Source: Curtobacterium sp. VKM Ac-2865 (lineage in GTDB: Bacteria; Actinomycetota; Actinomycetes; Actinomycetales; Microbacteriaceae). Taken from it: 64,000 bases of DNA. The notes beneath the pieces are model-generated. The model made no database searches, was not told where the DNA came from, and worked only from the letters and a program-made list of their open reading frames with translations. The stretch covers positions 288,139 to 352,138 of the forward strand of contig NZ_JADKRZ010000005.1 in the NCBI RefSeq assembly GCF_015350905.1. Reading direction: 5' to 3'. Of the stretch, positions 43,689 through 52,448 are shown one piece after another. How positions within the stretch are numbered: the stretch's first letter is position 1; each line of letters starts with the position of its first letter. The translations under genes were made by a program, and so were the position numbers.

Positions 43689-44564
43689 ATGGAGACCCGC
43701 CTGCTCGAACAGTTCGTCGCCGTCGCGGACGAGGGCACCGTGACGCGGGCCGCCGAACGGCTCTGGGCAGCGCAGTCGACGGTGTCGGCGGGCATCGCGA
43801 GCCTCGAGCGGTCGTTCGGCGTCCGGCTGTTCGACCGCACCGGCCGGCAGCTCGTGCTGACCACGGCGGGCGAGGACCTGCTCCCCCACGCCAGGGCCGT
43901 GCTGCAGTCCCTCGACCGGATGCGCGACCTGGCGACGGCGACCGACGCTGAACTGCGCGGGCGGGTGCGGCTCGGGATCTTCACGAGCATGGACGTGGTC
44001 GACCTGATCGGGGTGCTCCGGACGTTCCGGGAACGGCACCCGCTCGTGGCCGTCGAGCTCATGACCTCGCCGTCCGGCACGACGGGGCTCGTGCAGGACC
44101 TGGCGTCCGGGCGGCTCGACCTGGCGTACTGCGGCCTGCCCGTCGTGCCGGCCGGCATCACCGTGGAGCCCCTCCGCGAGATGCCGTTCCGGGCCTTCGT
44201 CGCGACCGACCACCGGTTTGCTGGACGGGCCTCGGTGTCGCTGGCGGAGTTGGCCGACGAACCGTTCATCGACACGGCGCACGGCTTCGGCAACCGGGTG
44301 ATCCTCGACCAGGCGCTCGAACGGCTCGGGATCCGTCGGCGCATCGTCGCGGAGATGAACGACATGCCGGCGGTCGTGCGGTTCGCGACGGCGGGGCTCG
44401 GCGTGGGGGTCGTCCCGGACTCGGGCGTGGCGCACGACGGGGTCGCGATCGACCTCGAGGACGAGGTCGATCCCCTGCGCGTGGGGCTCGCGATGCGGAC
44501 GACGCCGGCGCCGAACCGGGCGACGCAGGCGCTCGCGCAGGACATCGTCGCCGCGCGGCGCTGA
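43689..44564 (+). CDS. LysR-family regulator
   Basis: A 291-residue LysR protein: HTH in VTRAAERLWAAQSTVSAGIA (about residues 18-37) followed by SLERSFGVRLFDRTGRQL, and an effector domain. It is divergent from the MFS gene, separated by 81 bp, and probably regulates it. No Shine-Dalgarno sequence is visible; GATGAT lies shortly upstream. Confidence 0.88.
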   Translation: METRLLEQFVAVADEGTVTRAAERLWAAQSTVSAGIASLERSFGVRLFDRTGRQLVLTTAGEDLLPHARAVLQSLDRMRDLATATDAELRGRVRLGIFTSMDVVDLIGVLRTFRERHPLVAVELMTSPSGTTGLVQDLASGRLDLAYCGLPVVPAGITVEPLREMPFRAFVATDHRFAGRASVSLAELADEPFIDTAHGFGNRVILDQALERLGIRRRIVAEMNDMPAVVRFATAGLGVGVVPDSGVAHDGVAIDLEDEVDPLRVGLAMRTTPAPNRATQALAQDIVAARR

Positions 44565-44622
44565 CGGCGGCCGGCGCCGGGACCGGCGCGGTGGTTCCGG
44601 CGCAGTGGTCCGGAACGGCGCC

Positions 44623-44682
44623 GCACAACCGACGTGCGCTCGAACCACGGACGTGCCCGGTTCGAGCCGATTCCGGTTGTGC
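44623..44682. terminator. Nested inverted repeat between LysR and DHA2 genes
   Basis: GCACAACCG (44623-44631) pairs with CGGTTGTGC (44674-44682), and CTCGAACC (44639-44646) with GGTTCGAG (44659-44666). Outside, GGTTCCG (44593) could pair with CGGAACC (44692). It lies between two convergent genes and can be a bidirectional terminator. Confidence 0.6.
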
Positions 44683-44724
44683 GACGCCAGGCGGAACCGT
44701 GCCGCCGGCGCGGTGGCCGGGCGG

Positions 44725-46197
44725 TCAGGCGTCGAGGAGGGGCGCGATCCGGTCGACCGACCGCTGGGCAGCGGCGGACGACGCCACGAAGCCGATCACC
44801 ACGATGCCGACACCGATCCCGACGACGATCCACCACATGGCGTGGGTGGCGACGGCGAACCCGGCTCCGACGCTCGCGACCGCGCTCGCGCCGGTGACCG
44901 TCCCCGCGAGGGCGACGCCGAGCGACACCCCGGTCTGGCGGCTCGTCGAGGCCACGGCAGCGGCGGACCCGGCCTGGGCGCGGGGCATGCCCGAGACGGC
45001 GGTGTTCGTGATCGGCGCGTTCACCATGCCGAACCCGAAGCCGAACAGCACGAAGGCCACGACGAGCACCCACATCGGCGTGGTGGCGTCGATCGTCGTG
45101 AGGACGGCCCCGGCACCGCCGATGCCGATCCCCGCGAGGACCAGGGGCACGCGCGTGCCGAACGACCCGACGAGCCGCCCGGACACCGGCGACATCACCA
45201 TGGTGGCGAGGGCCGCGGGCAGCGTCCAGAGGCCGGACTCGAACGGGGACATGCCCCGGACCTCCTGCAGGTAGAGCGCGTTGAGGAACAGGAACGCCCC
45301 GTTCGCCCCGAACGCCGCCACCGCGGTGAGCACGGCGGCCGAGAACGGGATGCTGCCGAAGAACCGGACGTCGATGAGCGGCTCGGTGCGACGACGCTCG
45401 ACTGCCACCAGCAACGCCAGGGACCCGGCGGCCACCACGAAGAGCCCGAGCGCACCGGGCGAGGTCCAGCCGAGGCGCGGCCCCTCGATGAGCCCGCCCA
45501 CCAGGGTCGCGAGGAGCACGATGACGAGCAGCTGGCCGACTGGGTCGAGTCGACGGGGCTTCGGGGAGCGGGACTCCGGGACGAACAGGAACGTCAGGAC
45601 GACCGCGGCGATGCCGATCGGCACGTTGATCCAGAAGATGGCGCGCCACCCGACGGTGTCCGTCAGTGCTCCGCCGACGAGCGGGCCGACGCCCATCGAG
45701 ACGCCGACGACTGCGCCCCAGACACCGACGGCCCGAGCGCGTTCCTTGGCGTCGTCGAACGTCGCGGTGATGATCGACATCGCGACCGGGTTCATCATCG
45801 AGCCGCCGACCGCCTGCACCATGCGGAAGACGACGAGCCACCCCACGCTCGGCGCGAGCGAGCAGAGCAGCGACCCGAGCGTGAACAGCGCGAGCCCGAT
45901 CTGGAAGGTCCGGCGGCGGCCGATGCGGTCAGCGGTGGACCCCGAGAGCATCAGGAGGCTGGCGAGCACGAGCGTGTAGGCGTCGATGGTCCACTGCAGG
46001 CCGCTGATGCTGCTGTGGAGCTCGCGGCCGATCGACGGCAGCGCGACGTTCACCACGGTGGCGTCCATCGAGACGATGAACAGGCTCATGCAGCAGACCG
46101 CGAGGATCACGTACCGGTGGCGGTACCGGTCCGGGAGCGCCGGGTCACCCAGCGCGGGGCGACGGACCTCAGTGGAAGCCGTCGTCGTCTCCTGCAC
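44725..46197 (-). CDS. DHA2-family MFS drug exporter
   Basis: A 490-residue 14-helix exporter of the QacA/EmrB type. MDATVVNVALPSIGRELHSS in helix 1 (motif D1), ADRIGRRRTFQIGLALFT (motif A) and GPLVGGALTDTVGWRAIFWI (motif C plus the helix 5-6 loop) are diagnostic. The GTG start overlaps the preceding small membrane gene by 29 bp, so it is the last gene of a three-gene unit. Confidence 0.88.
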   Translation of the reverse strand: MQETTTASTEVRRPALGDPALPDRYRHRYVILAVCCMSLFIVSMDATVVNVALPSIGRELHSSISGLQWTIDAYTLVLASLLMLSGSTADRIGRRRTFQIGLALFTLGSLLCSLAPSVGWLVVFRMVQAVGGSMMNPVAMSIITATFDDAKERARAVGVWGAVVGVSMGVGPLVGGALTDTVGWRAIFWINVPIGIAAVVLTFLFVPESRSPKPRRLDPVGQLLVIVLLATLVGGLIEGPRLGWTSPGALGLFVVAAGSLALLVAVERRRTEPLIDVRFFGSIPFSAAVLTAVAAFGANGAFLFLNALYLQEVRGMSPFESGLWTLPAALATMVMSPVSGRLVGSFGTRVPLVLAGIGIGGAGAVLTTIDATTPMWVLVVAFVLFGFGFGMVNAPITNTAVSGMPRAQAGSAAAVASTSRQTGVSLGVALAGTVTGASAVASVGAGFAVATHAMWWIVVGIGVGIVVIGFVASSAAAQRSVDRIAPLLDA

Positions 46198-46432
46198 CCG
46201 GGGTCTTGTGGCCGCCGAGCATGTCGTTGTCGTCCTGGTCGCTCGTGGCGGCGAGCTGCAGCATCGCGAGCACCACCACGACGACGATGAACGCGACGCC
46301 GAGGAAGATCAGGGCGAGCATGACCTCCCGCGTCGAGAGCAGCACGACGAGCCCGGTGAACACCGCGATGATCGCGGAGATCCCGAGGAGCTCGACCGGG
46401 CGCATGCGGTCACGACGGCTGGGGGTGGTCAT
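46169..46432 (-). CDS. Small membrane protein
   Basis: An 87-residue protein with two transmembrane segments (about residues 15-32 and 38-60) and an acidic tail (SDQDDNDMLGGHKTPGAGDD). Its ATG overlaps the upstream DUF308-like gene by 4 bp (ATGA) and its 3' end overlaps the DHA2 gene by 29 bp. It may assist the exporter; no family recognised. Confidence 0.65.
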   Translation of the reverse strand: MTTPSRRDRMRPVELLGISAIIAVFTGLVVLLSTREVMLALIFLGVAFIVVVVVLAMLQLAATSDQDDNDMLGGHKTPGAGDDDGFH

Positions 46433-47070
46433 GCGTGTGGTGCTCCGTCCGGGGACACTGCCGGGGCAGTCGTCCCCCACTTGTGCGAGAGGCCGGCGAT
46501 CACGTGGAAGACCGCCGTGATGGCGAGGTAGGCGCCGAGCAGGCCGACGAGGACGATCGAGGCGTCGAGCGTGCCGGTGACACGCTCGACCCCACCGAGC
46601 TGCTGGGAGTAGTCCGGCGGCGTCACGAGGAACGCGATCGCCAGCAGCAGGGTGAGCCCGCCGATGGTCGACCAGTCGCGTGAGAACGGCGACCGGCCCC
46701 GGCTCCGGAGGCCCTGCATGAGCTCGAGGGCCCCGGTCAGCACGGCGAACGCGACGACCACGGTGATGAAGGCCGGCAGCCCGAACCCGTTGCACGCGAT
46801 GCCGACGACTCCGGCGACGACGCTGACGACGGCCTGCGCGAGCGCGGTACGACGCGAGCGGGGGTCCTCACGCAGTCGGGCCGCGCTGCCGATGCCGACG
46901 ACCGCGCCGTCCACGATGGCGAAGACGCCGAACAGCAGCAGGCCGTAGCCAGCGGCGTGGTTTGACGAGAAGGTGATGACCATCGCGATGATCGCGGCGG
47001 GGACGGCCCGCATGACGGGGATCGGCCAGTACCGCGCGCGCTGGTGTGCGTCGGCGACGGAGTCGGACAC
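46429..47070 (-). CDS. DUF308-like membrane protein
   Basis: A 213-residue protein with about six hydrophobic segments, in the style of HdeD/DUF308 proteins (GLLLFGVFAIVDGAVVGIGS, then VVAFAVLTGALELMQGLRSR). I choose GTG 47070, which has AAAGAGG about 5 nt upstream; ATG 47088 is the alternative. First gene of the unit with the small protein and DHA2 exporter. Confidence 0.65.
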   Translation of the reverse strand: MSDSVADAHQRARYWPIPVMRAVPAAIIAMVITFSSNHAAGYGLLLFGVFAIVDGAVVGIGSAARLREDPRSRRTALAQAVVSVVAGVVGIACNGFGLPAFITVVVAFAVLTGALELMQGLRSRGRSPFSRDWSTIGGLTLLLAIAFLVTPPDYSQQLGGVERVTGTLDASIVLVGLLGAYLAITAVFHVIAGLSHKWGTTAPAVSPDGAPHA

Positions 47071-47142
47071 GAGACCTCTTTCGGGCATGTGGATCGAGGT
47101 TCCGATCCTACCGCCGCCCCGATGTGCCCCGGTCCGGCGGGG

Positions 47143-47183
47143 CCCGTCGGCGCTGAGGATCCGAGAACCTCAGCGCCGACGGG
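47143..47183. terminator. Terminator for the surface-protein gene side
   Basis: CCCGTCGGCGCTGAGG (47143-47158) pairs perfectly with CCTCAGCGCCGACGGG (47168-47183) around 9 bases. It lies 15 bp beyond the stop of the leftward surface protein gene. Confidence 0.8.
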
Positions 47184-47198
47184 AGGGATGCCGCGGGG

Positions 47199-49190
47199 TC
47201 AGTCGCCGGCGGGCGCCGCGGGCCCCACGGCACCGGGGACGGGCTCCCCGAGTGCACGACGTCGGTGCCGTGCGAGCGCCCAGCACCCGCCACCCAGCAC
47301 GAGGAGCAGGACGCCGACGCCCGCGGCGAGCGCCGTGCCCGCCGCGCCGGTGTACGCGAGTGCACCCGGGCCTGCCGGTGTCCGGTGCCCGGCGCTCGGC
47401 CCGCCGTCGCCACGGTCGGTCGCCGGAGCGGTCGTCGGAGCGGTCGTCGGGCGCGCGGTCGGGGTGCCGGTCGGGCGTGGGGACGGTGTACCGGTCGGGG
47501 TGGGACCGGGTGTTGCACCGGCGTCCGGGCCGTCCGGACGCGGCACGACGATCGCGACCTCGTCCGAGGGGTCGCCACCGTCCGGGTCGCTCGGCGAGGT
47601 CGCCGTCGCCACGTTCACCACGTCGGACCCGTCACCGCGGTAGTCCGGGTCGAGGACCGTCCGGATGTGGAACGCGTGCTCCTGTCCGACGGCGAGCGAC
47701 TCCCCCGACCGGCACGTCACGTGCTGCCCCTCGGCGGTGCAGCCGTCGTCGGACCCGGTGAACGCCATGGCGGCGGGCAGGTCGTCCACCGCGCCGACGT
47801 CGTGCGCCACGGCGGGACCGCGGTTGCGGGCGGTGACGACGTACTCGACCTCGTCCCCGGGTTGGACGTCCGACGACGGGCTGACCCGCTTGTCCGTCTC
47901 GACGTCGGCGCGCACGGTGACCGGTGTGGTGGCGGTGGAGGTGTTGTCGGACTCGTCGGCGTCGGCGAGGCCCGGTGCCACGTCGATGGTGGCGACGCTC
48001 GTGAGCTCGCCGGTGGCAGCGGCGTCGAGCGCGCCCTCGACCGTGACGGTCGCCGTGCCCCCGCGGACCAGGTCGAGCGTCGTGTCGACGTCTCCGGTCC
48101 CCCGTTCGTCGGCGCAGCCCGATCCGTCGGAGGCCGAGCAGGTCCACGTCACGTCGCTGAGCTGGTCGGGGACGTCGACCGTGAGCGGGCTCGGGTCGGA
48201 GTCGTTGCGGCCCACGTTCGACGCCTCCACGGCGTACCGGACCCGTTCGCCCGCGACCGCCGGGGCGGTCTCGTGCTCGACGCGCAGGTCGGCGGGCTGC
48301 GCGACCCGGAGGGCGTCGATCTCGTGGATGCTCCGGAAGGCGCCCGTCGCGCCGGTGAACCCGAGCCGCAGGGTGTCCGGCAGCGGCGCCTGCCCGTCGC
48401 CGCCGAGCTGGACGTCGTCGAGCACGGTGGTCGTGACGCCGTCCGTGGTCATCCGGACGGTCAGGTCGAGTCCGTCGTCTCCTGGCTGCAGGGTGACCCG
48501 CACGGTCCGTGTGGCGGGGCCGTCGGTCGTGACGCCGCCGGGCGCGGGAGCACTGTCGACGTACCGGTACCCGTCGGTGCCGTTGCCGGAGCCGCGGACC
48601 GTGACGGTGTCCGGCTGCTGACCGGGGCCGCTGCCGTTGATCGGCAGGGAGAAGTTGCCGTAGAGGTCGAGGGCCACGGCGGCGAACCCGCCCGGCAGCC
48701 CCGCTGTCTCGCAGGGGCCGGTCCCCTGGTTCTGCTCGGTGCGGCAGGCGTAGCCGAGTGCGGCACCGGTCCCGCCGACACCGGGTGCCGCGGCACCGTC
48801 GGCGAGGTACAGGAGCAGTCCGTCCGCGCCGCGGTCGACCGGGGACCACATCGCGTAGTCGAACTCGACGTCCAGCCCGAGGCCGGACGGGAAGGCGTCG
48901 TCCATCGCCCAGGCACCGGCACGCCCGAACTCGGCGGGTGTCAACCGGAGCCGTCCGTCGACGATCGCCGCGCTGCCGGTCAGCGTGCCGCCGCTGCCGG
49001 TGGTGAAGTCGTTGACGTAAGGGAACGTGAGGTCGTCGGCCTGCGCCGGACCGGGTCCGAGCGGCGCGACGAGGACGGCGGTCGCGGCTGCTGCGGCACC
49101 GAGACCGAGCAGCCGTCGCATCGCGGAAGTCCGGCGAGGACGAGCGGGTGGTGCGGGTGGCGGTGGTGGTGGTTTCGCTGGTGATGTCAT
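47199..49190 (-). CDS. Cell-wall surface protein: lectin-like domain, DUF11 repeats, LAYTG sortase signal
   Basis: A 663-residue exported protein. A Pro-rich N-terminus and signal peptide (LGLGAAAAATAVLVAPLGPG, ending at AQA) lead to an L-type-lectin-like domain (about residues 50-280; VDRGADGLLLYLADGAAAPG), two DUF11-type domains (about 285-545) and a Thr/Pro linker. Near the end, LAYTG (a class E LAXTG sorting motif) is followed by a hydrophobic segment and an RHRRRALG tail. It should be attached to peptidoglycan by a sortase, not encoded here. Possible glycan or plant-surface adhesin by inference. Confidence 0.82.
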   Translation of the reverse strand: MTSPAKPPPPPPAPPARPRRTSAMRRLLGLGAAAAATAVLVAPLGPGPAQADDLTFPYVNDFTTGSGGTLTGSAAIVDGRLRLTPAEFGRAGAWAMDDAFPSGLGLDVEFDYAMWSPVDRGADGLLLYLADGAAAPGVGGTGAALGYACRTEQNQGTGPCETAGLPGGFAAVALDLYGNFSLPINGSGPGQQPDTVTVRGSGNGTDGYRYVDSAPAPGGVTTDGPATRTVRVTLQPGDDGLDLTVRMTTDGVTTTVLDDVQLGGDGQAPLPDTLRLGFTGATGAFRSIHEIDALRVAQPADLRVEHETAPAVAGERVRYAVEASNVGRNDSDPSPLTVDVPDQLSDVTWTCSASDGSGCADERGTGDVDTTLDLVRGGTATVTVEGALDAAATGELTSVATIDVAPGLADADESDNTSTATTPVTVRADVETDKRVSPSSDVQPGDEVEYVVTARNRGPAVAHDVGAVDDLPAAMAFTGSDDGCTAEGQHVTCRSGESLAVGQEHAFHIRTVLDPDYRGDGSDVVNVATATSPSDPDGGDPSDEVAIVVPRPDGPDAGATPGPTPTGTPSPRPTGTPTARPTTAPTTAPATDRGDGGPSAGHRTPAGPGALAYTGAAGTALAAGVGVLLLVLGGGCWALARHRRRALGEPVPGAVGPAAPAGD

Positions 49191-49227
49191 GCCACCGATG
49201 CTCGCGACCGGGCGGCGACCACACGGC

Positions 49228-49258
49228 GGGGCCGGGTCCATCTGTGGAACCCGGCCCC
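49228..49258. terminator. Terminator after the GH13 gene
   Basis: GGGGCCGGGT (49228-49237) pairs with ACCCGGCCCC (49249-49258); the next bases GAGCCTCCTGG belong to the family C motif. It lies between the GH13 stop and the surface protein start. Confidence 0.65.
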
Positions 49259-49336
49259 GAGCCTCCTGGCTGTGGAGGGATCAGCCGCGCCGGCGCCGCA
49301 ACCGCCACGGCCACCGCGACCGCGACCGCAGACGCG

Positions 49337-50974
49337 CTACGACACCCACACCGTCGTCTCCCCCGGCAGCATGCCGTCCGTCAGCGGCCCGGACGCCAGC
49401 AGCACCTGTCCCTCGGGCAACGCCACCGGCGAGGTGCCGAAGTTCGTGTACGACCGCCACCCGTCGTGCCGGGCGAACCCGACGACGTGCACCGGGGTGT
49501 CCAGCCACGTGAGGTGCTCGCCGCGCTGCAGCTGCCGACGGGCGGCGAAGGCGGCGCGGTACAGCGACAGCGTCGACGACGGGTCGTCCGCGAGCGCCTC
49601 GACGCTCGACGCACCGAAGTCCTCGGGCTGGGGCAGCTGCGGCGGTACGGCACCGAAGCCGAACGACGGGCCGTCGACGGTCCACGGGATCGGCACCCGG
49701 CAGCCGTCGCGGCCCTTCACGGTGTGTCCGGAGCGGATCCACTTCGGGTCCTGTAGCAGCTCGCGCGGGATGGCCGCGGCCTCGTGCAGCCCGAGCTCCT
49801 CGCCCTGGTAGGTGTACGTCGAGCCGGGCAGCGCGAACAGCAGCAGCGATGCCGCCCGGGCCCGGTGCAGCCCGTGGTCGCGGTCGAGCGGGGGCGTGGT
49901 GCCGTCGGTCATCAGCCACGCGTCGGTGTCGGTGTCGTCGGGCAGCCCGTACCGGGTGGCGTGCCGGACGACGTCGTGGTTCGAGAGCACCCACGTGCTC
50001 GACGCCCCGGACTCCTCGGACATGGCGAGGTTGCGCTCGATGACCGTGCGGAAGGCGGTCGCGTCGAACGGGGCCTCGAGCAGGTCGAAGTTGAACGCCT
50101 GCCCGAGCTCGGTCGGCCGGGCGTAGAGGACACGACGGGGTGCGGGCGCCCAGGCCTCGGCGATCGCGGCGCGCGGCGGGTCGTACTCGTCGAGCACGCG
50201 CCGCCAGCCCTCGAAGATCTCGTGCACCTCGTCGCGGTCGTACAGCGGGTCGGAGCCGTCGTGCGGCAGCGCCTGCTCGTTCGAGGGACGGTAGGGCTCG
50301 GAGAGGTCCTTCGCGAGCCCGTGCGCGACGTCGACGCGGAAGCCGTCGACGCCCCGGTCGGACCAGAAGCGGAGGGTGTGCTCGAAGTCGTCGTGGACCT
50401 CGGGGTTCGTCCAGTCGAGGTCTGGCTGCTCGGGCGCGAACAGGTGCAGGTACCACTGGCCGTCCGGCACCCGGGTCCAGGCGCTGCCGCCGAAGTTCGC
50501 CACCCAGTCGCTCGGCGGGAGCTCCCCGTCGGCGCCGGCACCCTCGCGGAACACGTACCGCGCCCGCTCGGGGGACCCCGGCCCGGCGGCGAGCGCCGCG
50601 CGGAACCACTCGTGCTCGTCCGAGGTGTGGTTCGGCACCACGTCGACGATCACCCGGATGTCGTGCGCGTGCGCGGTGGCGATGAGCGCGTCGACGTCCT
50701 CGAGCGTGCCGAGCCGGTCGTCGACGTCGCGGTAGTCCGCCACGTCGTAGCCGCCGTCGGCGAGGGGCGACGGGAAGAACGGGGAGAGCCAGATCGCGTC
50801 GACCCCGAGTTCGGCGAGGTACGGCACCCGGCTCGTGATGCCGGCGACGTCGCCGAGACCGTCGCCGTTCGAGTCGGCGAAGCTCCGCGGGTACACCTGG
50901 TAGACGACGGCCTGACGCCACCACTGGGCGTCGGGGGTGGCGGGGGTGCTGGCTGGGGTCCTGGATCCGGTCAC
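49337..50974 (-). CDS. GH13 alpha-glucosidase (oligo-1,6-glucosidase type)
   Basis: A 545-residue GH13 enzyme of the subfamily 23/30/31 type. Conserved regions: DVVPNHTSDEHEWFR (I), GFRVDVAHGLAKDL with the nucleophile Asp (II), IAEAWAP with the acid/base Glu (III), and STWVLSNHDVVRHATRYG (IV). VVYQVYPRSFADSNGDGLGD at the N-terminus is diagnostic. Acts in the cytoplasm on maltose, isomaltose or sucrose analogues. Leaderless start: GTG 6 nt after TAGCGT. Single gene. Confidence 0.92.
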   Translation of the reverse strand: MTGSRTPASTPATPDAQWWRQAVVYQVYPRSFADSNGDGLGDVAGITSRVPYLAELGVDAIWLSPFFPSPLADGGYDVADYRDVDDRLGTLEDVDALIATAHAHDIRVIVDVVPNHTSDEHEWFRAALAAGPGSPERARYVFREGAGADGELPPSDWVANFGGSAWTRVPDGQWYLHLFAPEQPDLDWTNPEVHDDFEHTLRFWSDRGVDGFRVDVAHGLAKDLSEPYRPSNEQALPHDGSDPLYDRDEVHEIFEGWRRVLDEYDPPRAAIAEAWAPAPRRVLYARPTELGQAFNFDLLEAPFDATAFRTVIERNLAMSEESGASSTWVLSNHDVVRHATRYGLPDDTDTDAWLMTDGTTPPLDRDHGLHRARAASLLLFALPGSTYTYQGEELGLHEAAAIPRELLQDPKWIRSGHTVKGRDGCRVPIPWTVDGPSFGFGAVPPQLPQPEDFGASSVEALADDPSSTLSLYRAAFAARRQLQRGEHLTWLDTPVHVVGFARHDGWRSYTNFGTSPVALPEGQVLLASGPLTDGMLPGETTVWVS

Positions 50975-51045
50975 CCCTGCACGCTACCGACGCCGACACA
51001 CCGCGTTCCGAGGGTCGGGAACACGGCGTCACAGGAGGCGGTTGG

Positions 51046-51073
51046 TTGTCGGTGGAACAATCGCACCCGACAA
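51046..51073. promoter_or_regulatory. Dyad upstream of the FMN reductase gene
   Basis: TTGTCGG (51046-51052) and CCGACAA (51067-51073) are inverted halves 14 bp apart and overlap a possible promoter (TTGTCG as -35). It may be bound by the MarR protein encoded downstream or by another redox regulator. Confidence 0.45.
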
Positions 51074-51116
51074 CGACGTCGCCGAACGACCACGCTCGAC
51101 CACGAAAGGGTCCCCC

Positions 51117-51677
51117 ATGACGAACGTCCTGGTCCTCGTCGGCAGCCTCCGCGCCGACTCCATCAACCGCAAGCTCGCCGAAGCCGCGATCCACCACGCA
51201 CCCGAGGGCACCACGCCCGCCGTGTACGAGGGCATCGTCGACCTGCCCTTCTACAACGAGGACATCGACGGCGAGAACCCGCCGGCCGCAGCGGTCGCGT
51301 TCCGCCAGGCGCTCGCCGACACCGACGGCGTCCTGCTCGTCACGCCGGAGTACAACGGCACGATCCCGGCTGTCCTGAAGAACGCGCTCGACTGGGCCTC
51401 GCGTCCGTTCGGCGCCTCGCCGCTGTCCGGCAAGCCCGTCGCCGTCATCGGTTCCGCCTTCGGTCAGTACGGCGGCGTCTGGGCGCACGACGACGCCCGC
51501 AAGGTCGCCGGCATCGCGGGCGCCAAGGTCCTCGAGGACGTCAAGGTCGCCATCCCGCAGTCCGTCGTCCGCTTCGCCGAGACCCACCCGCGCGAGGACG
51601 ACGAGGTCACCGAGCTCGTCCAGGGCGCGCTGACCGCGCTCGCCGAGGCCGCGCAGGAGCCCGCCGCGGCCGCGTAG
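51117..51677 (+). CDS. NAD(P)H-dependent FMN reductase (azoreductase/chromate reductase family)
   Basis: A 186-residue flavodoxin-fold protein of PF03358 that reduces quinones, azo compounds or metals with NAD(P)H. GSLRADSINRKLAEAAIHHA at the N-terminus binds the FMN phosphate, and TPEYNGTIPAVLKNALDWAS is the family signature. AAAGGG precedes the ATG. The MarR gene follows, after a family C palindrome. Confidence 0.9.
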   Translation: MTNVLVLVGSLRADSINRKLAEAAIHHAPEGTTPAVYEGIVDLPFYNEDIDGENPPAAAVAFRQALADTDGVLLVTPEYNGTIPAVLKNALDWASRPFGASPLSGKPVAVIGSAFGQYGGVWAHDDARKVAGIAGAKVLEDVKVAIPQSVVRFAETHPREDDEVTELVQGALTALAEAAQEPAAAA

Positions 51678-51694
51678 TCTGCCGCACCACGCAC

Positions 51695-51738
51695 CGGACG
51701 GGAGGCTCCCCACCAGCTGGTGGGGAGCCTCCCGTCCG
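51695..51738. terminator. Family C: perfect 44-bp palindrome
   Basis: CGGACGGGAGGC, TCCCCACCAG and the exact reverse complement with no loop, 17 bp beyond the FMN reductase stop. Same outer arms as the palindromes at 23.2 and 58.3 kb; only the centre differs. Confidence 0.8.
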
Positions 51739-51778
51739 ATGTCTCCGTCCTCGGCAACCAACGGTCCCCGCCGGTTTC

Positions 51779-51793
51779 GCTAGACGAGCTAGC
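51779..51793. promoter_or_regulatory. Operator-like dyad at the MarR gene
   Basis: GCTAG-ACGAG-CTAGC, perfect halves, located upstream of the -10 TACCCT (51806-51811) of the MarR gene. Suited to autoregulation by the MarR protein. Confidence 0.5.
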
Positions 51794-51818
51794 AACGAGA
51801 CGGGTTACCCTGATCCGC

Positions 51819-52331
51819 ATGTCCATGCAGGAGATCGCCGAAGCGTCGGGGTACTGGTTCCCCGACGACGACGCGACCCAGCGCGGCGTCGCCGTGCTGA
51901 ACGCACTCCGTCGGTACCGCGCAGCCGAGACCGCGATGCGACGGCGCACCCGCGACTCGATGGGCATGGGCGAGACCGACCTGCTCGCCGTGCGGTACCT
52001 GCTGCAGGCCCAGCGCGCCGGCCGTCAGGTCAGCCCGAAGGACCTCGCCGCGTACCTGAAGATCTCGTCGGCGTCGACGACGATCCTCATCGACCGCCTC
52101 GTCAAGAGCAACCACGTCCGTCGCGACAAGCACCCGACCGACCGCCGCGCCCTCGTCATCACCCCGACCACCGAGAGCGACGACGAGGTCCGCGCCACGC
52201 TCGGCACCATGCACCGCCGCATGATGTCGATCGCCGAAGGACTCACGCTCGAGGAGGCCCGCACCGTGGCCTTCTTCCTCGAGCACATGCGCGACGCCGT
52301 CGACCAGGTCGACGCACCCCCGTCGCACTGA
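51819..52331 (+). CDS. MarR-family regulator
   Basis: A 170-residue MarR protein. The winged-helix stretch is VSPKDLAAYLKISSASTTIL (about residues 70-89) followed by IDRLVKSNHVRRDKHPTDRR, the characteristic wing with DxR. The ATG follows TACCCT by 7 nt (leaderless). A GCTAG-N5-CTAGC dyad just upstream may be its operator. Possible targets are the neighbouring FMN reductase and Dps genes. Confidence 0.88.
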   Translation: MSMQEIAEASGYWFPDDDATQRGVAVLNALRRYRAAETAMRRRTRDSMGMGETDLLAVRYLLQAQRAGRQVSPKDLAAYLKISSASTTILIDRLVKSNHVRRDKHPTDRRALVITPTTESDDEVRATLGTMHRRMMSIAEGLTLEEARTVAFFLEHMRDAVDQVDAPPSH

Positions 52332-52448
52332 CGCCGGCCGACCCCCGCGCGCACGCAGCGGGGGACGCTTCCTCACCGCGCACTGTGAACGGCGGCGCTC
52401 CCACCGCGTAAACCGGAAGGGTCAACCGAAGCGAAAGGAGCCACCACC

